Shown: positions 57,610-64,000 of the stretch, piece after piece | How positions within the stretch are numbered: position 1 is the first letter of the stretch | Layout of the letters: every line of letters begins with the position of its first letter | DNA from: a virus | Length of the DNA: 64,000 bases | IMG/VR virus record: IMGVR_UViG_3300043419_002186 | Span: 1-64,000 of that record | Direction: 5' to 3' (one strand) | Made by a program: the position numbers and the translations under genes | The notes under the pieces: generated by a model | Databases searched by the model: none | Seen by the model: the letters and a program-made list of their open reading frames with translations, nothing else | What the model was told of the DNA's origin: nothing

Positions 57610-57891
57610 TCACTCCGTGATGAGCTTGAGGGAGGGCTTCTGCGGGAGCTGCGCCGCGGCGTGCTGCTTCTTCGTGAACTCCATGTGCGTCTCGACGGCC
57701 TTCACCATCGCTTCGGCGCTCACGTCGGCGCGAACCGCGAGGATGCAAGCGCGCGAAAGCAGGTAGTCCACGAAGCGTCCCGGGTTCAGCTCCGAGATGG
57801 CGGCAGCGCGCAGCATGGCCTCGAAGGAGGTGTTGATGTTCGCGAGAGCCATCTGCTCCCGCTGTTCCTGCGTCAGGTTCTTGGGGTCCAT
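57610..57891 (-). CDS. Hypothetical helical protein
   Basis: 93 residues, mostly helix (LTQEQREQMALANINTSFEA; VSAEAMVKAVETHMEFTKK). No motif. It directly precedes the polymerase gene and likely belongs to the replication operon. Confidence 0.58.
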   Translation of the reverse strand: MDPKNLTQEQREQMALANINTSFEAMLRAAAISELNPGRFVDYLLSRACILAVRADVSAEAMVKAVETHMEFTKKQHAAAQLPQKPSLKLITE

Positions 57892-58266
57892 CTAGGCCTC
57901 CAGCGTTTCAATGGTGAAGTGGGTGAAGCCATCGTCCTTCTGCTCAGCGATGCGCGTGTTCGCGACGGTCTCGACGATGGACGTGAACTTGTGGAGCAGG
58001 TGCGAGAAGACCTCGCTGTTCACCTCGTCGCTCATCGCGACGCTCACGGCAGCGAAGAGGCACGCGGTGATGAAGCGCTCGCGGTTCTCGCCGTCCAAGT
58101 CCTCCTTCTGCGCCTTGCGCATGACGGAGTAGATGGCGTCCGCGTACTTGCGGAAGTTCGGGTGCTCGATGATGCCGATGAGCTGCTTCTTCTCGCTCTG
58201 CCGCTGCTCGATGGCAGCTTGGATTTTCGCCCGCAGCTCAGCGGGCATGTCGCTTGGCAAGTTCAT
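57892..58266 (-). CDS. Hypothetical helical protein
   Basis: 124 residues, helical, acidic and basic residues mixed (FITACLFAAVSVAMSDEVNS; EVFSHLLHKFTSIVETVA). Its stop abuts the next gene's start. Palindrome 58281-58290 lies in the leader before GGAG. Function unknown. Confidence 0.58.
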   Translation of the reverse strand: MNLPSDMPAELRAKIQAAIEQRQSEKKQLIGIIEHPNFRKYADAIYSVMRKAQKEDLDGENRERFITACLFAAVSVAMSDEVNSEVFSHLLHKFTSIVETVANTRIAEQKDDGFTHFTIETLEA

Positions 58267-58441
58267 TGGAGACTCCTCTCGAATCGATTCAGTGAAGTGT
58301 CGGCTCGCCCCGCCCTGCTAGACCAAGGCACCATCCGCCGCTGCCGACCAACCGTGTCTCTCACGGCTCCCTGCGATTGCGGGAAGGAGGAGATGCAGCA
58401 TGTCTCCCCGCGCTTGGCTCGCCACTGGCCAATCTTGAGAA

Positions 58442-58741
58442 CTAGAGGGGCTCGTCTCCGCCGTTGGCCTTGAGGGCCTTCGCAGCTTCCTGCTGACGCT
58501 TGCAGATGGGCATGCAGAACTCGACCTGCGCGTTGAAGACGGTCTCGTTCGCCTTCACGGGAGCGATGCCCATCTCACGCAGCGTCTCTCGCGCGTGCTG
58601 CTTGCAAGAGGACGTGCAGTCGTCTTCACGCATCTTCAAGCCGACGATGACAACGGCAATGCCGATGAGCGAAATGAGCAGAAGCCAGTAACGCATCTCG
58701 CTGAGTTCTTTCTCTGCCGCCTTCAGTTCGGAGCCTTCCAT
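58442..58741 (-). CDS. Small membrane protein with two Cys pairs
   Basis: 99 residues from ATG 58741 (GGGG upstream). One membrane segment (about 19-39, WLLLISLIGIAVVIVGLKM) and then CTSSC and CMPIC. The Cys pattern suggests metal or disulfide in an exposed domain. The short gap before 58266 carries no clear gene. Confidence 0.58.
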   Translation of the reverse strand: MEGSELKAAEKELSEMRYWLLLISLIGIAVVIVGLKMREDDCTSSCKQHARETLREMGIAPVKANETVFNAQVEFCMPICKRQQEAAKALKANGGDEPL

Positions 58742-59095
58742 CCGCATCCCCTGTTGAAAAAGAAGCGACGGCTCGCCCCTACCTACGCTGCCGTCCAATG
58801 CGCCCTTCGGTTTTCGGCCACCAGCGCATTCCCACCAATCGGCCTTGTGCAGATGCCGACCAGCAATGCCCTCCCGCTGCATCGGGGGTACGTGAGGTTT
58901 CCCTCTTCGACCTGTTCGTGCGTCACAGGTCCCGCTTTTCGTCATCAAGCGGCTGTCAGCTTGCCCCCCCTCTCCTGCTGCTGACCTGCCGAGTCTTCAC
59001 CCAGCACCCGTCGTTGCCCTGCGTTACGACGACCGTGGTGGAGGCCTTGTGCGGGGACCTCTCACCCTTGCCCGTGCCGCATCACGGTGAAGGCA
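58742..59095. other. 354-bp region without a gene
   Basis: No supported reading frame. Contains a GACGGC ... GCCGTC inverted repeat near 58767-58795 and several CT-rich stretches. Nothing else identifiable. Confidence 0.5.
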
Positions 59096-59614
59096 CTACG
59101 AGAGGAGCGACCGCACGCCGCCGCCCGCGGGCTTCTGCACGCTGACCTGCGGGACCGAGCTGCCGCCGATGGCGGTGTTCGAGACCGCGTTGCCCTGCAG
59201 CGAGGCGAAGGCCTCGGGCGTGATGAAGTACTTCTCGGGCTGCGAGGTCTCGTTGTCGGCGTCCTTCGCCTTGAAGTACACGTAGGCCTTCTTGCCCTTG
59301 AACGTGCTCTCCGCGAAGGAGACCTTGCCCTGCGGGTTGAGGCCGCAGGAGAGGAGCGCGGTCTTCCACGACCGCTGGTTGCCCGCCTTCGAGAGGTCCG
59401 TGCCGATGAAGATGCGGACCTCGGCGCCCTTGAACTCGCCGTCGTTGATGAAGGTCTTGAAGCAGACGCTGTTGATGGCGCCGTCCTTCTCGTAGCCCGC
59501 GGCCTCCGAGATGGTGACCTCGTACGCGCCCGTGGCCGGGGTGACCGAGGCCGCGCCGTTGCGGGCCGCGACGCCGTCGAAGTTCGCCTCGAACTGCCAA
59601 GTGGTGCTGGACAT
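59096..59614 (-). CDS. Putative single-stranded DNA-binding protein (DUF669-like)
   Basis: 172 residues from ATG 59614. Beta-rich OB-like pattern (GAYEVTISEAAGYEKDG; VRIFIGTDL; KKAYVYFKAKD) with a Pro/Gln/Gly tail. It lies directly downstream of the Sak4-like ATPase, and in many phages a recombinase of that type is next to an SSB-like partner. Assignment rests mainly on context. Confidence 0.55.
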   Translation of the reverse strand: MSSTTWQFEANFDGVAARNGAASVTPATGAYEVTISEAAGYEKDGAINSVCFKTFINDGEFKGAEVRIFIGTDLSKAGNQRSWKTALLSCGLNPQGKVSFAESTFKGKKAYVYFKAKDADNETSQPEKYFITPEAFASLQGNAVSNTAIGGSSVPQVSVQKPAGGGVRSLLS

Positions 59615-59771
59615 AGTGCTCTCCGTGGTGCGGGGGGAATCGCGTCCCGAGCGGGCCCCACAACCTCTTGCCCATGTTCTGCCACGTCTCACCATGAGAG
59701 CGGCCCCGCCATGTGCGAACGGGGGTCTTCAGCGCGTGGGACCGTGAGTGCGCCGAATGGATTCGTGTGAG

Positions 59772-60686
59772 CTACGCCGTGTAGAGCTGGAACATCTGCT
59801 GCTGCCGCATGCGGCGCAGGTAGGCGCGGTCGAGGGCATCGCGCATGACCCAGCGGACGTGCAGGTCGTTGTCGGTCTTCTCGCGAGCAATCTCGATGAC
59901 CTCGTTCATCAAGGCCTTCTCGTTCGTCGGGTCCGCGATGAGCGCCTGAGTGAAGGCCTCAACCAGCTTCTCCTGCCACTCAAGACCAGCGGCGCGGCGA
60001 ATCTCGTAGCCAGCGGCGCGGAGAATCTCGGCCGTGTTCATCGGCGCACGGTCGGGCGTGACACCGTGGCGGTCCTTCGAGACCCAGCTCGGGTCGTCGA
60101 TGGTGCAGCGGTAGATGGCGTGCCAGCCGCGGCGGCTGCTGTCGAAGGTGGCGCGGAGGACGAGGTCACACGCAGTCGGGAGGTCCTCGGGGAGACGGCC
60201 GGGGAGCTTGGGGCCACCGCGGACGAAGACACCGTTGACGGTGCGAGGCGTGCTTTCGTGAGCGGTGAGGACGACGTGCATCCCGACGCGGCGAGCGGTG
60301 TCGCGGAACTCCAGCACGACGTCTCGGAGCGCGCCCCACAGCTTGAAGCCGCTGTGCTTCTTCTCAAGCTGCGCGATGGTGCTCTCAGCGAGAAGTGAGA
60401 AGTCGTCCACGATGACGGCGTCGTACTTCGAGCCGAATCGATTCGCCACGTCCACGACCTTCTTGGTCGCGTCCATGATGGTGCGGGTCTCGCCATCGTC
60501 GCTGTCGGGTGTGAAGCCGACGACGTTCAGCGAGGGCTTGAGCGCGCCGGGGGGCGCGATGAAGTAGCCGTGGGGGAAGGAGTAGAGCAGGTCGGTGGTC
60601 TTGCCGATGCCGCTCGGGCCGTAGTTCGCGACGACGGCCTTCGTGCCGCCGTACAACGTGTTGCTCTTTTCGTTCACTGCTGCCAT
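59772..60686 (-). CDS. Sak4-like RecA-fold recombinase ATPase
   Basis: 304 residues. Walker A GPSGIGKT (23-30), Walker B DAVIVDDFS (about 89-97) and a TAHEST strand typical of phage Sak4/AAA recombinases that anneal or exchange single strands. The promoter-like element lies about 130 bases upstream (60795-60828). A palindrome (60435) encodes NRF. Together with the SSB-like protein and the nuclease at 61174 it makes a recombination module. Confidence 0.85.
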   Translation of the reverse strand: MAAVNEKSNTLYGGTKAVVANYGPSGIGKTTDLLYSFPHGYFIAPPGALKPSLNVVGFTPDSDDGETRTIMDATKKVVDVANRFGSKYDAVIVDDFSLLAESTIAQLEKKHSGFKLWGALRDVVLEFRDTARRVGMHVVLTAHESTPRTVNGVFVRGGPKLPGRLPEDLPTACDLVLRATFDSSRRGWHAIYRCTIDDPSWVSKDRHGVTPDRAPMNTAEILRAAGYEIRRAAGLEWQEKLVEAFTQALIADPTNEKALMNEVIEIAREKTDNDLHVRWVMRDALDRAYLRRMRQQQMFQLYTA

Positions 60687-60791
60687 CGGGTGGTCACTCC
60701 GTGGTGGTGTGGGGACTATCTAGAACTTCTTCTGTCACTTGTCAAGGGCCCCGTCCGACTGCACCGCGAGCGCCTTGTTTTCAGTCACTTT

Positions 60792-60828
60792 AGTGGTTCC
60801 GCGGGCAGTGTCAAGTGTCAAAGTCACT
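60792..60828 (-). promoter_or_regulatory. Candidate leftward promoter with TGACACTTGACAC element
   Basis: Minus strand: TTGACA, 16-base spacer, TAAAGT (4 of 6 to TATAAT), preceded by the ACACTTGACAC box also found at 52172-52212. It points at the Sak4-like gene. Confidence 0.55.
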
Positions 60829-60877
60829 TTTCCGCGGAACCACCACAGGTGGTAGGTCGAGTCCAACGACTCCACTG

Positions 60878-61144
60878 CTAGTCGTCGCTGCGGAGGCCGT
60901 CCAGCTCGTCCTCCAGCTCCTCAATCTCCTTGTGCGCGGAGGCGAGGTCGGCCTCCAGCTTCTCGACGCGGGCGCTCTGCTCCGCAAGCTCAACGAGCCG
61001 CGGCAGCTCCGCGAGCCACTGCGCGACGAGCGAAGCGTTGTAGGGCCAGAAGACGGTGGCGATGGTGCGTCCGTAGCCGTCCGTGATGCGGTTGCCCTTG
61101 GCGGTCCAAGGCCCCGGCGGAAGGTGCGTTTTTGGTGGCAGCAT
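60878..61144 (-). CDS. Small coiled-coil protein
   Basis: 88 residues. N-terminal part PWTAKGNRITDGYGRTIATV, then a long Leu/Glu coiled coil (about 45-85). Its leader has the GNRA hairpin GCAGC-GAAA-GCTGC (61157-61170) before AAGGAG. Function unknown. Confidence 0.6.
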   Translation of the reverse strand: MLPPKTHLPPGPWTAKGNRITDGYGRTIATVFWPYNASLVAQWLAELPRLVELAEQSARVEKLEADLASAHKEIEELEDELDGLRSDD

Positions 61145-61173
61145 GTCGTGCTCCTTGCAGCTTTCGCTGCGTC

Positions 61174-61992
61174 CTAGAAACCGCCCCAGCGGCAGGTTTC
61201 AAAGTGTTCACAGGGCCCGTAGGCTGTGATGCAGGTCTGCTCCGAGAGAGCCATCGGCCACTCCTTCGGAGGGATGTCGCTCGCGTCCAGCGCTTCGATT
61301 CGCTGGCGCGCGTGCAACACCGTAAGAGGGAACGTGCGCTGTGCAGAGGGCGCGGGGTCGGGCTCGCTTCGCTGGAACTTGAAGCCGTTCGTGCCAAGCT
61401 CGATGAAGTTCATGCGGACGCCGCCGAACTCGTCTCCCCACACCTGACGGCCGAACATCGCCATGCCAAGGAACTGCCCCGACAGCGTGTAGCGCTCGGG
61501 CGTGTTCCCCGTGAGTCGTCCCGTGGTCTTGTGGTCCCAGATGTAGACCTTGCCATCGGGCCCCCGGACGACGAGGTCGAGACGCTGCGTGAAGGCGAAG
61601 CCTCCAATCGTGCTTCGGAAGACCTCCTCCACGTGGAGCACCTCGGCCTTTTCGTTCATCCAGTGCAGCTTGTACTCGCGCACCGCGGCCTTCGCGAGCG
61701 GCACGTACTGCGCCGCGTACTGGCCGCGCAGCTTCGCCTCGTTCTCAATGCCCTCGTCGGGCGTGGCCCACTCGTTCTCGTCGCGTCCCTGCTGTCTGCT
61801 CTGCATCCTCGCGTAGTGCTGCGCGAGGCCAGCGTGGACGAGAGAGCCCTTGAGAAGCGCGGGACGGTCGGTCTCCTCCTTCTCGATGATGCCACGGTAC
61901 TGGTACGCGAAGAGGCGAGGGCAGCGCATCGCGACCTCGGTCGCGTGCCATCCCCATTCTCCCGATGAACCTGCGTCGATGAACTTTCCCAT
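61174..61992 (-). CDS. PD-(D/E)XK nuclease, Cas4/RecB type
   Basis: 272 residues. His53, Asp139, the DHK core at 153-155 (YIWDHKTTG) and Gln173 match the RecB-like nuclease family. Cys24 plus Cys254, Cys261 and Cys267 suit an iron-sulfur cluster. It should resect or trim DNA ends and likely works with the Sak4-like ATPase. No CRISPR genes are nearby, so a role in recombination is more likely than spacer capture. Confidence 0.85.
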   Translation of the reverse strand: MGKFIDAGSSGEWGWHATEVAMRCPRLFAYQYRGIIEKEETDRPALLKGSLVHAGLAQHYARMQSRQQGRDENEWATPDEGIENEAKLRGQYAAQYVPLAKAAVREYKLHWMNEKAEVLHVEEVFRSTIGGFAFTQRLDLVVRGPDGKVYIWDHKTTGRLTGNTPERYTLSGQFLGMAMFGRQVWGDEFGGVRMNFIELGTNGFKFQRSEPDPAPSAQRTFPLTVLHARQRIEALDASDIPPKEWPMALSEQTCITAYGPCEHFETCRWGGF

Positions 61993-62069
61993 CACAAGTC
62001 TCCATTGAACGCCATGGCGGCGAGAGCTGCTCCCACAACACAGCCGAAGAGGAACATGGCGACCATCAT
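61992..62069 (-). CDS. 25-residue membrane micropeptide
   Basis: Two starts (62069 or 62066) and a stop (TGA 61992-61994) that overlaps the nuclease ATG. The sequence is one hydrophobic helix (MMVAMFLFGCVVGAALAAM). Both edges show the TGATG overlap typical of this operon, which supports translation. Confidence 0.5.
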   Translation of the reverse strand: MMVAMFLFGCVVGAALAAMAFNGDL

Positions 62070-62377
62070 CGAGGCCCCGCGTTCGCGGGCGTGCCGTGGC
62101 AGAGCCAGCAGTCGAGGTTCCTGCACTTGGGCTCTCGCGGGTCACGCGAATCGATTCGAGCTGCCTGTAGCTTCCTGATGGTCTCCTGCAGCGCATCTAG
62201 CTGGTCTTGATGCTTCGCGATGACACGCATCATGGCGAGGTTCTGCCGCAGCAGCGACTCCTCGCGCAAGGCGAGCCTGTCGTGCTCCGCGAGAAGCGCG
62301 GTGGCGTAGTGGGGCAGCAGGAACACGCCGTCGTTCACGGCAGTGCGGATGTCTTCGAGTTCTTCCTTCGTCATCAC
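62066..62377 (-). CDS. Coiled-coil protein with C-x4-C-x2-C end
   Basis: 103 residues. Long charged helix (about 15-75), the palindrome 62148-62157 as RIDS, then CRNLDCWLC, a possible zinc site. No family recognised; operon member upstream of the nuclease. Confidence 0.58.
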   Translation of the reverse strand: MMTKEELEDIRTAVNDGVFLLPHYATALLAEHDRLALREESLLRQNLAMMRVIAKHQDQLDALQETIRKLQAARIDSRDPREPKCRNLDCWLCHGTPANAGPR

Positions 62378-62964
62378 TTGTCCTCGGGGGTTGGTAGGTG
62401 GCGAACACGCTGGGCGCTCGCTCCATGTACGGGAGACATGATGTAGTCCCCCGCCAAACGCTGTTGGTTCGCTCGCTCTTCAAAGTGTCTCGCAACGACC
62501 TCGCGCATCGCCTCGGCGCCGCGACGGAAGGCGGTGTCGCGCTCGGTGTTGATGACTGCCCAGACAGGCACCTTGTGAGACGTTCGCCAATGACCGTGTG
62601 GCTCGCTTTCAATCGCACACGGCCAATCAGTCCCGGTGCACCATCTTTGAACGTGCATGCCACCCTCGGTCGGCATTACGCGCTCGTCCTCTCGCAGCAT
62701 CACGGCAGTCGTCTTTTCCTTGACCAGCGCGTCTCGCTCAATGTGCAGCCGCTCGACCTCCGCAAGCAGCTCGCACCGACACGGCTCGCCGGGGAACTTC
62801 ATCGCCCAACCACACTTCTCACACAGTTCGCCGGAGACCTGCACGGCCATCGCGAGGTCGTTCTTCAGCCGCTCGACCTCCGCGAGTAGCGGGATGACGT
62901 CGTGTATCGACACGTCATCGAACGACACATGCTCGCGGATGGCGTCGAGCTGTTCCTTCGTCAT
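62374..62964 (-). CDS. Ea22-like modular early protein
   Basis: 196 residues from ATG 62964. It starts MTKEQLDAIREHVSFDD and has two LLAEVERL helices flanking a C-x2-C ... C-x-C ribbon (LCEKCGWAMKFPGEPCRC). A third region has Trp/Cys (QRWCTGTDWPC). The LLAEVERL-type helix recurs in the neighbours at 62066 and 62961, so these are shuffled modules of the Ead/Ea22 kind. Confidence 0.6.
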   Translation of the reverse strand: MTKEQLDAIREHVSFDDVSIHDVIPLLAEVERLKNDLAMAVQVSGELCEKCGWAMKFPGEPCRCELLAEVERLHIERDALVKEKTTAVMLREDERVMPTEGGMHVQRWCTGTDWPCAIESEPHGHWRTSHKVPVWAVINTERDTAFRRGAEAMREVVARHFEERANQQRLAGDYIMSPVHGASAQRVRHLPTPEDK

Positions 62965-63347
62965 TCCCTCACCAGCTTTCCGGACGCCTTGGCTGCGTCG
63001 TACAGTTTTGCAAACGCCTCGTCGCGACCGGCCTCCGTCGAGCCGTCCACGCCGACGAGGTCCGAGAACCGCTGCGACCAAGCGATCAGGTCGTCGCGTT
63101 CGACACGAAGCCGCTCGACCTCGCCCAGCAGGGCGCGGAGGTCGGTCGGGGCGTTGGCGATGAGGTCCGCGTCGTTCGCGTCGAGCGAGTGCGTCACTTT
63201 CGTTGCCGTAAACTGCGGACAAACCGCGCCCTTCGGCCCATCGACCCAGCCCATATCGGGGCAGCAGGTCGCAGTACCGGCATCCCACGGCCCCGGAGTC
63301 GCCGCGTCGAGCCGTGCGCGGATCGCGGAAAGTTGGTCGGGGGTCAT
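62961..63347 (-). CDS. Ea22-like early protein
   Basis: 128 residues. ATPGPW ... DADLIANAPTDLRALLGEVERL is the typical Ead/Ea22-like phage pattern, a family of unknown function. CC and C occur in a short insert. ATGA overlaps with both neighbours. Confidence 0.68.
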   Translation of the reverse strand: MTPDQLSAIRARLDAATPGPWDAGTATCCPDMGWVDGPKGAVCPQFTATKVTHSLDANDADLIANAPTDLRALLGEVERLRVERDDLIAWSQRFSDLVGVDGSTEAGRDEAFAKLYDAAKASGKLVRE

Positions 63348-63673
63348 TGGACACCCCGCGTGAGGCCGCATCCGACGCACTTGACCTCGGTCTGCGGGGG
63401 CATGGACGTGAGGATGTTCCCCGTCGGGAGCACCTGCCGGAGACCGCCGCACCGGGGACAGCCGAGGAAGGTCGCCGGGAAGGTCGTCGTCGTGCCGGTG
63501 CTGACCGGGGACGCCGGGTCCACGCGGGCCTTCTCAAGCTCGGCGACCCGGTCCTTCAAGTCGTTGATGTGCTTGATGACTTCGGCGTTCTGGGCGTCGA
63601 TGTGCTGAGCGACCGCGATGAGTCGTCGCTCAAGGTCTTCAATCTTCGGTGCGAGCACGATGTAGTCGAGCAT
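63344..63673 (-). CDS. Coiled-coil/zinc-ribbon protein
   Basis: 109 residues. Helical N-terminal half (IEDLERRLIAVAQHIDAQNA; LKDRVAELEKARVD), then a zinc ribbon (LGCPRCGGLRQ ... VKCVGCGLTRG). Overlap ATGA with the following start. Confidence 0.6.
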   Translation of the reverse strand: MLDYIVLAPKIEDLERRLIAVAQHIDAQNAEVIKHINDLKDRVAELEKARVDPASPVSTGTTTTFPATFLGCPRCGGLRQVLPTGNILTSMPPQTEVKCVGCGLTRGVQ

Positions 63674-63810
63674 CACTTCGTCTCTTTCGACGCGCACGAC
63701 GGCGCGGTGTTGTAGTTCGCCTGCATGAAGGCGGTGCCAGCCATGAAGCCGATGAAGATTCCGAGAACCAGTGCGCCAACCACGTCTCGAACGGGGCCGG
63801 GGTCGCTCAT
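63673..63810 (-). CDS. 45-residue membrane protein
   Basis: ATG 63810, stop overlapping the next start (TGATG). One hydrophobic helix (VVGALVLGIFIGFMAGTAFM) and a short polar tail with one Cys. Small, but tightly coupled on both sides, so probably real. Confidence 0.52.
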   Translation of the reverse strand: MSDPGPVRDVVGALVLGIFIGFMAGTAFMQANYNTAPSCASKETK

Positions 63811-64000
63811 CGCATCCCCCTCGCCGCCGCGATGGCGGCGGACTTGGCCTTGTCCAGCGTGGGCTGGTGGCCCTCTTCATCCAGCGTGCTGAAGACGCGC
63901 CAGTAGAATCGCGTGCCTCCCTTGTCCCATGCCTCAACATGGACAGCTCGGTCGCCAATCATCGTGTCCCACCAGTGCTTGCCTTCGTAGTTCTCGCCCT
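63807..64000 (-). CDS. Partial early protein (5' end outside window)
   Basis: Open minus-strand frame to the window end, stop TGA at 63807-63809. The last 64 residues are visible (YEGKHWWDTMIGDRAVHVE; FYWRVFSTLDEEG; KSAAIAAARGMR). Normal protein composition and coupling to the next gene support it. Family unknown. Confidence 0.6.
   Translation of the reverse strand, partial: GENYEGKHWWDTMIGDRAVHVEAWDKGGTRFYWRVFSTLDEEGHQPTLDKAKSAAIAAARGMR

Larger units (their letters stand above)
35667..61170 (-). promoter_or_regulatory. Leader hairpins just before ribosome sites of leftward genes (13 copies)
   Basis: Positions: 35667-35680, 37007-37020, 39884-39895, 40949-40960, 41576-41587, 42615-42628, 44244-44257, 45473-45484, 46088-46099, 46387-46398, 46651-46662, 47854-47865 and 61157-61170. 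Most read GCCC-NNNN-GGGC with loops TACG, TTCG, CACG or CAAG; the last is GCAGC-GAAA-GCTGC. Each is followed within a few bases by the Shine-Dalgarno sequence. Confidence 0.75.
32871..62157. repeat. Iterated palindrome GAATCGATTC, right half (26 perfect copies)
   Basis: Perfect copies start at 32871, 33522, 35097, 35727, 36423, 37801, 38737, 39931, 40967, 41612, 43344, 44307, 45555, 46169, 47877, 49053, 49864, 51418, 53194, 53441, 54442, 56174, 57024, 58281, 60435 and 62148. One-mismatch copies start at 52654 and 59755. Each is two abutting GANTC sites (GAATC+GATTC). Confidence 0.95.

Noticed and set aside
61174-61992. Cas4 of a CRISPR system
   Set aside because: No cas1/cas2 or repeats nearby; the neighbouring Sak4-like and SSB-like genes point to recombination.
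1-64000. CRISPR array or tRNA genes
   Set aside because: The palindrome copies are not evenly spaced with spacers, and no cloverleaf with anticodon arm was found by reading. A tRNAscan run would settle the latter.

Overview
The window looks like a stretch of a double-stranded DNA bacterial virus (free phage or integrated provirus). It is G+C-rich (about 63-65% by eye). Genes are tightly packed, with TGATG/ATGA/GTGA start-stop overlaps and strong GGAG ribosome sites. The host cannot be named from the sequence. The left 32 kb reads rightward and encodes virion and lysis proteins. The right 32 kb reads leftward and encodes replication, recombination and many small accessory proteins. The two blocks converge on a strong terminator at about 32.2 kb. 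The window starts inside one gene and ends inside another, so the genome is larger than 64 kb.

Left block. 1-17.3 kb holds small one-membrane-segment proteins and a large set of fibre/spike proteins, including two giant proteins with autotransporter-like beta-helix repeats. 17.4-19.4 kb holds a lytic transglycosylase, a DUF5872-like protein and the second of two HNH-AP2 endonucleases. 19.5-22.9 kb holds five small beta-rich proteins that are the best capsid candidates. 22.9-32.1 kb holds about a dozen proteins, most with a single membrane segment and a basic tail. These include a membrane-anchored GH19 lysin, a thioredoxin-like protein, a repeat protein and Lys-rich mini-proteins. I see no portal, terminase, tape-measure, tail-tube or HK97-type capsid gene. 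My inference, not proof, is a tailless icosahedral virus with an internal membrane and an unusually large genome. The alternative is a tailed phage whose head and tail genes lie outside the window.

Right block (minus strand). In order of transcription (64 to 32 kb) it holds a Cas4/RecB-like nuclease, a Sak4-like RecA-fold ATPase with an SSB-like partner, a uracil-glycosylase/DNA polymerase I fusion, an array of zinc-ribbon paralogues, a Rad50-like ATPase with a zinc hook and an HTH protein. A 1.4-kb gene-free control region follows, with repeated motifs and large inverted repeats. Then come a ParB-like protein, a MoxR ATPase/VWA pair, a possible sliding clamp, a P-loop kinase and a tyrosine recombinase.

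Non-coding structure stands out. (i) The 10-bp palindrome GAATCGATTC (two abutting GANTC sites) occurs about 43 times across both halves, inside genes in all three frames and between genes. (ii) Four intercistronic regions in the ParB-MoxR-VWA operon carry one conserved RNA-like element whose stems covary around fixed loops. (iii) At least thirteen leftward genes have a short hairpin, often with a UNCG-type loop, just ahead of the ribosome-binding site. These are the most likely new biology in the window.
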